NCBI GenBank assembly: GCA_016840945.1
Contig: JAEORJ010000190.1
Location: 1-23,096 of the forward strand
Length of the DNA stretch: 23,096 nt
From: Candidatus Gerdarchaeota archaeon
GTDB lineage: Archaea > Asgardarchaeota > Heimdallarchaeia > JABLTI01
Direction: 5' to 3'
Below, piece after piece: positions 15,094-21,970 of the stretch. How positions within the stretch are numbered: position 1 is the first letter of the stretch; each line of letters opens with the position of its first letter. The notes under the pieces were generated by a model, which searched no databases, was not told the DNA's origin, and saw nothing but the letters and a program-made list of their open reading frames with translations. The translations under genes and the position numbers were made by a program.

Positions 15094-16347
15094 TTATTCG
15101 ACTTTCAATTTAGTTTTTTGGCGATAAATGGTGATAGTGAGAATACCACCAACAATAACAATTAATGCTGCAAGTAAAACCCAAGCCCACCATAGACCAG
15201 AAAATACTGTACGTTCCCATTGTTTCAACCATGTTTGATAATATTGACCTATATATTCAGAATCAGCAAAAGTATTGAGTACAATTACTCCTTCAGTATC
15301 TATTGCATAGTCATAACACTCGGGTAGAGTAACATTGGAATTAGCAGGATACATCCAATTATTTGTTGGTATCAAACTTTGATATTCATTGCTTAATGCA
15401 TAATTAATGTAGGTTTTTGCAAGAGCTTCATTGCTTGTCCCTTCAACTATACCTATACCTTCAATCTGTAACCAGCCATACTGCTGTGAATTTTGATTAA
15501 TAATGACAGCATTTTGTTCAAAACTATAATTGAAGAAAGCATTATATGCCGGATCAGTAGCATAGGAGACCATTATATGATCTGTTTTTGCAGAAAAAAC
15601 TCTATCCCACGAATCAGACCAGCTCTTATCTATAGTAACCATTTCTTTAGCTTCTTGCCACCATTCTCTCCAATCTAATCCCAAAAATTGATTGTAATAG
15701 ACAATTTGGTATAAGAGGAAGTTTAGTCCAGTAGCGCTTAAAGTTGGGTCTTGGACTGCTAAATCTTCACCAAATTCAGACAATAAATTACTGAAATTAA
15801 GATTATTTATTGTTGGATTACTTGTAGCGTTAATATAAGATGTATCAAATACAAATGCTAGTAAGCTATGATCAATTGGCACAAGATATTTCTCTGGATC
15901 AAGTGCATTAATCAAAAATGAAGAGATGTTTTCAAGATTAACTCCAGAAGTAATTTGTTTTAGAACACCTTCTTCTTTAGCTCTGCTAACCATTGTTGTA
16001 TCTAAACCAATTACTATATCAGCTTGAGGATTATCTTTTTGATTAATAATATGATTTAATGCCTCAACCATCCCGCTAAATTCACGAAGAACCACAGAAA
16101 CACCGTGCAATTCACCAAATTTTTCAAATGCTTTGTATCTAGCATCAGTTGCATTATATCCCCATGCTAAAAAGCTATCATGAGTATAAATAACCAACTC
16201 TTCTTCAGCATTAGGATTAAAGACGAATACCTTTGAAGTGTTTTTTTGTGCTAGAGGAAATAATAATTTGCTATTAGCAGCACCATTAATCGGTAAAACT
16301 AAAAGAACAAACATCAACATAAACGAACAGAATTTTTGTTTATTCAT
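15094..16347 (-). CDS. Thiamine-binding-protein-like solute-binding protein, membrane-tethered
   Basis: 417 residues. A signal peptide covers 1-25 (FMLMFVLLVLPINGAANS). The body has the TbpA/ThiB-type class II periplasmic-binding fold: LVIYTHDSFLAWG (like LxVYTYDSF), KFGELHGVSVVLREF, ADIVIGLDTTMVSRA (like DVVxGLDNN), LVPIDHSLLAFVFD, QDPTLSATGLNFLLY (like QDPRTSTPGLGFL) and AYNAFFNYSFEQNAVI. A membrane helix at about 387-410 and a short basic tail anchor it at the C-terminus, an archaeal way of tethering. ATG start with GTGAT upstream. No ABC permease or ATPase gene adjoins it and no TPP riboswitch pattern was seen, so ligand identity rests on resemblance only. Confidence 0.75.
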   Translation of the reverse strand: MNKQKFCSFMLMFVLLVLPINGAANSKLLFPLAQKNTSKVFVFNPNAEEELVIYTHDSFLAWGYNATDARYKAFEKFGELHGVSVVLREFSGMVEALNHIINQKDNPQADIVIGLDTTMVSRAKEEGVLKQITSGVNLENISSFLINALDPEKYLVPIDHSLLAFVFDTSYINATSNPTINNLNFSNLLSEFGEDLAVQDPTLSATGLNFLLYQIVYYNQFLGLDWREWWQEAKEMVTIDKSWSDSWDRVFSAKTDHIMVSYATDPAYNAFFNYSFEQNAVIINQNSQQYGWLQIEGIGIVEGTSNEALAKTYINYALSNEYQSLIPTNNWMYPANSNVTLPECYDYAIDTEGVIVLNTFADSEYIGQYYQTWLKQWERTVFSGLWWAWVLLAALIVIVGGILTITIYRQKTKLKVE

Positions 16348-16447
16348 TATATATCACTAATATGACCTATTCTTAATTAATAACTTAATTAATCCTAATA
16401 TAAAATTAATCCAAGTTATCATTCATGATATATATACTAGTGAAAAT

Positions 16448-17017
16448 TTATTCAAAGGTAATCTTCTCAATTGTAGTGAGGGTTACTGATCGTCTTGTAC
16501 CGGGTGAATTAGCTAAATGCCAAATTGTATATTGTTCAGCATATTCTTCACTTGCAGATAGACCATCAATAGGGATAACCACTTTGAATCCTCTTTGTGA
16601 AGCACCAGTAGCAGTATTTAATACCGCACCGTGAGCTGATGTACCTACAAGGATTACAGTTTCTATTCCTGCTTCTTTAAGTATTTGTTCTAAATCAGTA
16701 TTATAGAATTTATCAACCCCAGATGCAACACAAGGTTCGCTTGCTAATTTTTGTACTTCTACTCGAATATCAGCTTCTGTTGCTGATCTAATTAAAGTAT
16801 AACCAACAAAAACATGACTATCTCGAGCAGTGGACAATAATTGCTGAATTTTAGGCAAAGCTTCAATGCATCTTGGTCTTCGTTCAGAATTGCAGTTTTG
16901 ATTTTGAATGTCCAATATTAATAAGGCAGTAGTTTTAGAATCTAGAACTACAGAGTTTATTTCTGGTGCTGGAGGAACTATTATCGAATCCCATTCATCA
17001 AGAATAGATTTATTCAT
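16448..17017 (-). CDS. Isochorismatase-family protein lacking the catalytic cysteine
   Basis: 189 residues with the cysteine-hydrolase (isochorismatase-like) alpha/beta fold. The strand ALLILDIQNQ supplies the catalytic Asp (D36), and VDKFYNTDLEQILKEAG supplies the Lys (K103). In the third motif, VGTSAHGAVLNTATGASQRG, the nucleophile Cys expected before V-L-x-T-A is Ala (A131). The cis-peptide-like TS and the C-terminal DGLSA...EQYTIWHL segment, typical of one subgroup, are kept. The protein may bind a ligand without hydrolysis or use another mechanism. It starts 52 bases after the PlsY-like gene and is on the same strand, so it may be co-transcribed, but a stem-loop on the PlsY stop lies between them. 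Confidence 0.8.
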   Translation of the reverse strand: MNKSILDEWDSIIVPPAPEINSVVLDSKTTALLILDIQNQNCNSERRPRCIEALPKIQQLLSTARDSHVFVGYTLIRSATEADIRVEVQKLASEPCVASGVDKFYNTDLEQILKEAGIETVILVGTSAHGAVLNTATGASQRGFKVVIPIDGLSASEEYAEQYTIWHLANSPGTRRSVTLTTIEKITFE

Positions 17018-17051
17018 TAATAATCACCATAATAACAGCTGATAAGAAATT

Positions 17052-17075
17052 CAATAATTTTACTTTAAATTATTG
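17052..17075 (-). terminator. Stem-loop on the stop codon of the PlsY-like gene
   Basis: CAATAATTT (17052-17060) and AAATTATTG (17067-17075) form a perfect 9-bp stem; the TAA stop (17070-17072) is inside one arm. It is AT-rich and has only a weak T-tract, so it may protect the mRNA 3' end rather than end transcription. Confidence 0.4.
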
Positions 17076-17777
17076 TTTTTGAATGGTATTATCAGATTGT
17101 TCACTGCTTCTGCGTGAAAAGAAGAACATTTTTTCTTCTGTACCCTTGTAAATACCATAAAAATAGCGTGAAAATTTAGGCAATTGAATTAATGCTACAA
17201 AAGAGATTATTAATGGTATAGAACCCATTGCCATATCGATTGTTAACAAAGGACCAAAATTTCGCCAATAGAAATTCCAAGGGATAAAATAGCTGAAGAA
17301 AGCTGTTAATGTTATAGCTATCATTTGCATTGGTCTAATGTATTTGAAAATTAAAGTAAGAATAAAAACAAATATACCCCACTCAAGAACCATCCAAGGA
17401 TTATAAATAAGCATAAAACCAAATATCGTTGAGTAACCATTACCACCTCTAAATTTGAAGTATATAGGATAACAATGACCAAAAACTGAGCAAATAGCAG
17501 CTAAACCAATTGCCCATGGCTGATAATCGTCAAAATCAACAGTAGTTGCGATAATAGCAGGTATAAGACCTTTTGTGCAATCAAGTAGCATAACTAGAAA
17601 ACCATACTTTTTACCTATAGTTTGATTTACATTATATGCTCCAGGATTACCATCTCCCAGGTCTCGGATATCAGATTTAGCTTTAATTCTAGTTAGTATT
17701 ATTGCCCAACAAATAGAGCCATAGAGATAAGATCCTATGGCAAGACTAGTTAATCCTAGAGTGATTTTTAGTGTCAA
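17070..17777 (-). CDS. PlsY-like glycerol-3-phosphate acyltransferase
   Basis: 235 residues, multipass membrane protein. Bacterial PlsY acylates glycerol-3-phosphate from acyl-phosphate. Motif 1 is clear: YGSICWAIILTRI then SDIRDLGDGNPGAYNVNQT (35-53); motif 2 is GHCYPIYFKFRGGNGYST (100-117); motif 3 is near LPKFSRYFYGIYKGTE (199-214), like the NIxRLxxGxE ending. Two consensus basic residues differ: the Arg of NVxRT is Gln and the Lys of GGKG is Asn. The C-terminus is a Ser/Arg tail. TTG start with GGTGAT 5 bases upstream. It begins 19 bases after the 3-beta-HSD-like gene, so it is in its operon. An archaeon making ether lipids does not obviously need it; lipid specificity is unknown. Confidence 0.75.
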   Translation of the reverse strand: MTLKITLGLTSLAIGSYLYGSICWAIILTRIKAKSDIRDLGDGNPGAYNVNQTIGKKYGFLVMLLDCTKGLIPAIIATTVDFDDYQPWAIGLAAICSVFGHCYPIYFKFRGGNGYSTIFGFMLIYNPWMVLEWGIFVFILTLIFKYIRPMQMIAITLTAFFSYFIPWNFYWRNFGPLLTIDMAMGSIPLIISFVALIQLPKFSRYFYGIYKGTEEKMFFFSRRSSEQSDNTIQKQ

Positions 17778-17796
17778 AAAATATCACCCATAGTTA

Positions 17797-18837
17797 CTAA
17801 TTGGTCTTTTCTGCTTTTATTCTTTCTTGCTCTTTGAACCATTTGACAGTTCTTTTGAATGCTTCTTCTTTTGAAACTATTGGATCATAACCAAAATCCT
17901 TTCTTGCTTTATCATGAACAAAGGTATGATCAATACATGTTTGGATAACTGAAAATCTATTAAAATTAGATTTGGGACTGAAAATTTCAGTAATTCCAGC
18001 TAAGAAATAAGCAATACGATAAGGAATGGCTCGTTTTGGTTTTGGCAATCCAAGAGCTTCTAAGAATGGTTCCATGAAAGTAAAGAGATTTTCAGCTGGC
18101 TGATGATCAGTGATAAAATAACTTTCGCCAGCTATAGTTGAACCATTATTGAGGTTCTTAGCAGCCAGTACATGAGCATAAGCAGCATTTTCCGAATAAA
18201 CATGACTAAAGCAAGCAGAACCATTCCCTAATTTGATATTAGCTTTACTCTTAGCAACATCAATAATGTTAGCAAGATGGTATCTATCTCGAGGGCCATA
18301 CATACCAACCGGTCGAAGGGAAACGGTTGATAATTCAGGTGAGTTAGCTTCTAATACCATTTGCTCAGCTATTATTTTTGTCCGGGAGTAATGATCTTTA
18401 GGCATTTTTTCAGGGTAAGTCAAAGATTCATCACCATAAACGATGGGCTTTTTACCATCAACCACTACATCTAAAGTACTAGTGTAAACTAATTTATCGA
18501 TACCTAATTCTAAACAAATATCGATGACATTTCTATTGCCAGTAATGTTGACCTTATCATATACATCTTTAGGTAATTTAGGATCCCAAACAGCAGCTGC
18601 AGTTTGGAAGACAATATCCATACCTTGGCAAGCTTTTCTAACATCTTCGATATTACTTATATCACCTAAAATGAATTCAGCAGAATTTTCTTCAGGCAAA
18701 GGTTGAATGTCCATTACTCGAACCTTTTTTCCTTCCTGTTGTAATTGCTTTACAAGCTCAAAACCAAGCATACCTGAGCCACCAATTACTACACATTTAT
18801 GAAAAACATCTTTTTCTTTTGAATTTTGACTGAACAT
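17797..18837 (-). CDS. NAD-dependent 3-beta-HSD/epimerase-like dehydrogenase (extended SDR)
   Basis: 346 residues. The Rossmann fold starts with VVIGGSGMLG (17-25), D43 ends strand 2 (VRVMDIQ), which favours NAD(H), then LGDISN (58-62). The active site has S/T at 120-121 (YTSTLDVVV) and Y150-x3-K154 (HYSRTK), followed by LRPVGMYGPRD. The pattern TSTxxVVxxG, with the C-terminal FMEPFLEALGLPKP and IPYRIAYFLAGITE, is that of the 3-beta-hydroxysteroid dehydrogenase/NSDHL group, which oxidises hydroxyls on sterols and other isoprenoid lipids; sugar-nucleotide epimerase is the alternative. ATG start with GGAGATC 7 bases upstream. It follows the ferredoxin gene by 30 bases and precedes the PlsY-like gene. 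Confidence 0.85.
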   Translation of the reverse strand: MFSQNSKEKDVFHKCVVIGGSGMLGFELVKQLQQEGKKVRVMDIQPLPEENSAEFILGDISNIEDVRKACQGMDIVFQTAAAVWDPKLPKDVYDKVNITGNRNVIDICLELGIDKLVYTSTLDVVVDGKKPIVYGDESLTYPEKMPKDHYSRTKIIAEQMVLEANSPELSTVSLRPVGMYGPRDRYHLANIIDVAKSKANIKLGNGSACFSHVYSENAAYAHVLAAKNLNNGSTIAGESYFITDHQPAENLFTFMEPFLEALGLPKPKRAIPYRIAYFLAGITEIFSPKSNFNRFSVIQTCIDHTFVHDKARKDFGYDPIVSKEEAFKRTVKWFKEQERIKAEKTN

Positions 18838-18867
18838 ATTGATTGATCTCCGTTATCGTATCATTGA

Positions 18868-19125
18868 TTACCATTCTACTGTTATAGCTTTTTCAGGGCA
18901 AATTTCAACACATTTCATACAACGAGTACATAAAGAAAGATACAAAGGAGTAATGCGCCAAATCTGTGGATCAAAGGGATTCTTTTCTTCTATACCTAAT
19001 GTTTCATGTAAGAGAAAAATAGCAGGTTCACATATACGCAAACATTTCCCGCAATCCCGAGGATCGATTTTATTGCCATCTCCGCAAATAGAATAATTAA
19101 TGGTAATTTTTGTTTTCTTTCCCAT
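18868..19125 (-). CDS. Small ferredoxin with two [4Fe-4S] sites
   Basis: 85 residues. The C-terminal site CTRCMKCVEICP is the standard CxxCxxCxxxCP. The N-terminal site is spread out: Cys in SICGDG, then ten residues to DCGKCLRICEPA (CxxCxxxC), an arrangement still giving four ligands. The insertion between the first Cys and the CxxC, and the hydrophobic stretch between the two sites, differ from ordinary bacterial ferredoxins. The start ATG at 19125 has GGTGAT 4 bases upstream; a GTG at 19134 lies inside that site. It is 12 bases downstream of the larger Fe-S protein and probably receives or delivers its electrons. Confidence 0.8.
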   Translation of the reverse strand: MGKKTKITINYSICGDGNKIDPRDCGKCLRICEPAIFLLHETLGIEEKNPFDPQIWRITPLYLSLCTRCMKCVEICPEKAITVEW

Positions 19126-19137
19126 GCAAATCACCGA

Positions 19138-20007
19138 TTAGTATTTACCAGCAACTTCAGGAAACTCGTAACGGGGGTGAATACGCAAAGCATCATTTTT
19201 ACAGGCATAAAGACAAACACCACAACCGTAACATTTCTGCTTATCAATAGAAACTACACGTTTAACTGAATCATAATTGAGAGCACCAAATTGACATCTT
19301 GAAACACAAGCTGTACAACCAGTGCAGAGGTCACTTTCAACATCAACAACATATTCAGCTTTGTATATTGAAGTAATACCAAAATCCAATCTTGGGCGAA
19401 TACCAGCACATTCAGGATTTGCACATGAACAGAGATTATTAATATAAGGATAAGGGCCATACCAAATAGTTCCTATGTAGCCCTTTCTGTTGTGTTCTTT
19501 AAATTTCTCAATTGCTTCTTCTCGAGTTAACAAGAACTTGTCATCAACAGGGATAAACCGTGGGAGTTTTTCAATAATCTCACTCATAACACCAAAATTG
19601 ATGCAACAAGCATCCTTTTCACCACGACTCATGTAACGACACATACAATATTTCTGAATGATAGGTTCAACAGCACAATGTTCCAGAATAGCTATTGCAT
19701 CATCTAATGGAACAACTTGACCAATGTGACCTTCAGCTTTGAAAGGATTAGTTGGAGGTGCAGTGCTATGAAGCATCTTTTCAGCAAAATGCTTGACAAC
19801 ACGACCAATGATTGGCATTTGAATCTTATAACCGAGACCAACAGCATTAAAACCGTTGATCTTACGAACAGAGATTTGTTCAAAATTTTTATATTGTTCC
19901 ATTAAGAACTCGCGAAGATTATATTCTTCAACAATTTCATTAGAATAATTTTTTGCATTTAGATACCACTTGCCAGCAGTACCATGCTTTAAGCAATGAT
20001 TACACAT
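19138..20007 (-). CDS. Multi-cluster Fe-S protein with a C-terminal 2[4Fe-4S] domain
   Basis: 289 residues. The C-terminal part (about 225-275) is a bacterial-type ferredoxin domain, LCTGCTACVSRCQFGALNY and KCYGCGVCLYACKNDA, with both CxxCxxCxxxC sites complete. The first 220 residues are not a known domain to me and contain ten more Cys: CNHC at the N-terminus (residues 2 and 5), HCAVEPIIQKYCMCRY and DACCINFG (111-135), and CSCANPEC (193-200), enough for at least one further cluster or a metal site. The ATG at 20007 is preferred: GGTG lies 6 bases upstream, within the GTG-start reading. It opens a run of four genes with gaps of 12, 30 and 19 bases. Likely an electron-transfer subunit or a reductase; not assigned to a known enzyme. 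Confidence 0.75.
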   Translation of the reverse strand: MCNHCLKHGTAGKWYLNAKNYSNEIVEEYNLREFLMEQYKNFEQISVRKINGFNAVGLGYKIQMPIIGRVVKHFAEKMLHSTAPPTNPFKAEGHIGQVVPLDDAIAILEHCAVEPIIQKYCMCRYMSRGEKDACCINFGVMSEIIEKLPRFIPVDDKFLLTREEAIEKFKEHNRKGYIGTIWYGPYPYINNLCSCANPECAGIRPRLDFGITSIYKAEYVVDVESDLCTGCTACVSRCQFGALNYDSVKRVVSIDKQKCYGCGVCLYACKNDALRIHPRYEFPEVAGKY

Positions 20008-20142
20008 ATTGTGCACCGGTATTATAGTTTCTATAGATAGACTATCAATAGATGGTAATTTGATAACTATTCATTATGTAGTTATATAAAAGTTTAGCGA
20101 AAATTCGAGGAAAGAAAAAAGAAAAAAACAGATAGAAAAAAA

Positions 20143-20472
20143 TTAGTCTATTCTTAAGTTATCTGCTTCTTTAAAGGGATCAGGGCATGCAAAAGGTACA
20201 TCAATCATTAACAAACCATCCTCATATTTTGCTGAAGCATTTTCGTAATCAGCATCGCAGAGGAATTTAAGTTCGGAAACATATTCAATATTTTTACCTT
20301 TCTTTGCTCTTACTCGCATACCAGTTTTAATTACTTGTAAATTAATATCTTTCTTCTTAACACCGGGTAATTCCACGCTTATATGATAATGGTCGTTTTC
20401 GATTTCATCACAATCACAACCACAGTCGACACATGGATGAACCCATATTAGTTTCTTTTCTTCGTCAGCCAT
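20143..20472 (-). CDS. Hsp20/alpha-crystallin-like protein with an N-terminal Cys cluster
   Basis: 109 residues. DHYHISVELPGVKKKDINLQV resembles strands 2-3 of the alpha-crystallin domain, and YEDGLLMIDVPFA resembles the A-x-x-x-x-G-V-L-x-I-x-x-P signature, so this is a small heat-shock/CS-fold protein. It lacks the usual long N-terminal arm and the IxI tail. Instead HPCVDCGCDCDE (C14, C17, C19, C21) precedes the fold, with two more Cys in FLCDAD and FACPDP. The Cys cluster could bind a metal or be redox active. ATG start with GGAGG 9 bases upstream. It stands alone, about 135 bases upstream of the Fe-S operon on the same strand. Confidence 0.7.
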   Translation of the reverse strand: MADEEKKLIWVHPCVDCGCDCDEIENDHYHISVELPGVKKKDINLQVIKTGMRVRAKKGKNIEYVSELKFLCDADYENASAKYEDGLLMIDVPFACPDPFKEADNLRID

Positions 20473-20746
20473 TTAATTATTTGCCTCCATTATTTTTTAT
20501 TAAAACTAATTTAATACTAGGTAACAATTGCCTTGAAAAAATAAAAGAAGCACGAATTAATTTCTAACAAAAAGTCACTTTTTTTCTTTATTTTGAAAGA
20601 AAAAAAATACATTTCAATCATTCAATCATGTGATAATTAGTGACAACTCATTGTTTTTTCATTCACGCAACATTTTTGAAGAATCCTTACATAACAACTA
20701 CTATAACTATATCTAACTATTAGGTGTTAAACGGGAGCTCTAAAAC

Positions 20747-21943
20747 TTGACTAAGGAAGGAAAAGAAATTGAGGAAAAGGTTGCCAATAGTGAGAGCGAA
20801 GAAGAACAAGAGAACCTAACAAAAGCACAAAAACGAGCATTAAAACAACAACAAAGAGCTGAAAAAGCAAAGCAACGTGAAGAAAAAAGAAAAGCTCGGA
20901 AAAAGTGGCACCCACTAAATATCTTAAGAGGAATTGGTTTATTTTTCCTTTATCTATTGAAAATCATCTATTTCCCCTATGTGTATGCTTTTTGGAAGAT
21001 AAGAGATACTTTCAAATTTCTATCAAGAAATGATCCTGAGGATTTGGATAGAACTCTTCTTTCAGAAAAGGATGGAGATGAAATACCATTAGGATATTTA
21101 GATGAGAAAGGTTTTCTAAGATCATTACCAATGTTTTACTTCATTGCTGGAACATTAGGTGGTATCATAGCAATTTTCATTGCTTTTCCATTTATGGATG
21201 TTGTTTGGAAAGCAATCGGTGATTTCTTTAGATATTTCGATTGGAGTAATTTTTGGGTTGACATTGTAAATATCTTGAAAATCATATTTGTTGATGGTAT
21301 ATGGTATGCTATGAAAACAGTTGGACTTTGGATAGCTGATGCAGCAGTCTATTTATTCACTGGTGGTCGTTTCTGGATTCCACTTACAGTAATAATATTC
21401 ATCGGTGTTGGGATAGTAATCCTTGCAGTAATATTTAGTGAAGTCGAATTTTCAGGGAAGTTTTTGAAAAAATTCAAAGCATTCTTCAGAGCTATTTTCA
21501 CGTTTCCAAAAATCTTTTGGGGATGGATGAAAAAAGGATACCATGGTTTACAGATTGGCATTTCAAGATTTACTTATGGTGAAGACAGACTCAAGTATTA
21601 CAAAAAGAGATTCTTCTATAGAGTAACAATTTACAGCACTGTCATAACAATCTGGATTATTATTGCTGTTTTCACTACTGTATTAATAACTGAATTTGCT
21701 CTTAATACAGAAGGACATCATAGTTTAGTTTATCCTTTAGCATTGGTAGCTATAGGGATAATGAATGGTGTTATCGTATTAGCTTTTCTAAGTTGGTTTG
21801 TGGATGTTTTGAGTCAAAGAAAATACATTGACGATCCAGAACAATATAAAAAGGATATGGAAGCTCGAAAGCAAACCAAAGAAGAAAAACGAAGAATGAG
21901 AATTGAAAAGAGAAAAAGTAAGAAACAGAGCGAAGCATCTTAA
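20747..21943 (+). CDS. Multipass membrane protein with charged ends
   Basis: 398 residues; not recognised. A strongly charged coiled-coil-like N-terminus (1-53, Lys/Glu/Gln/Arg) and a similar C-terminal tail (362-398) flank about six membrane segments (roughly 58-82, 127-150, 168-186, 208-230, 294-318, 326-352). The central loop (233-293) is basic and aromatic. The layout suggests a cytoplasm-facing scaffold in the membrane. TTG start at 20747 with GGGAG about 9 bases upstream. A stem-loop covers the stop codon. It is convergent with the FtsX-like permease gene. Confidence 0.6.
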   Translation: MTKEGKEIEEKVANSESEEEQENLTKAQKRALKQQQRAEKAKQREEKRKARKKWHPLNILRGIGLFFLYLLKIIYFPYVYAFWKIRDTFKFLSRNDPEDLDRTLLSEKDGDEIPLGYLDEKGFLRSLPMFYFIAGTLGGIIAIFIAFPFMDVVWKAIGDFFRYFDWSNFWVDIVNILKIIFVDGIWYAMKTVGLWIADAAVYLFTGGRFWIPLTVIIFIGVGIVILAVIFSEVEFSGKFLKKFKAFFRAIFTFPKIFWGWMKKGYHGLQIGISRFTYGEDRLKYYKKRFFYRVTIYSTVITIWIIIAVFTTVLITEFALNTEGHHSLVYPLALVAIGIMNGVIVLAFLSWFVDVLSQRKYIDDPEQYKKDMEARKQTKEEKRRMRIEKRKSKKQSEAS

Positions 21944-21969
21944 TGCTTCGACTTGATTTTTTTTGTTTT
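21931..21969 (+). terminator. Stem-loop and T-tract on the stop codon
   Basis: CGAAGCAT (21931-21938) pairs with ATGCTTCG (21943-21950) around CTTA, the TAA stop beginning in the loop (21941). The tail ATTTTTTTTGTTTT follows. The tail continues to the stop of the convergent permease gene at 21971. Confidence 0.65.
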
Positions 21970-21970
21970 A

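Noticed and set aside
16348..16447. TPP riboswitch ahead of the thiamine-binding-like gene
   Set aside because: The leader is short and AT-rich and has no thi-box pattern (CTGAGA and partner stems).
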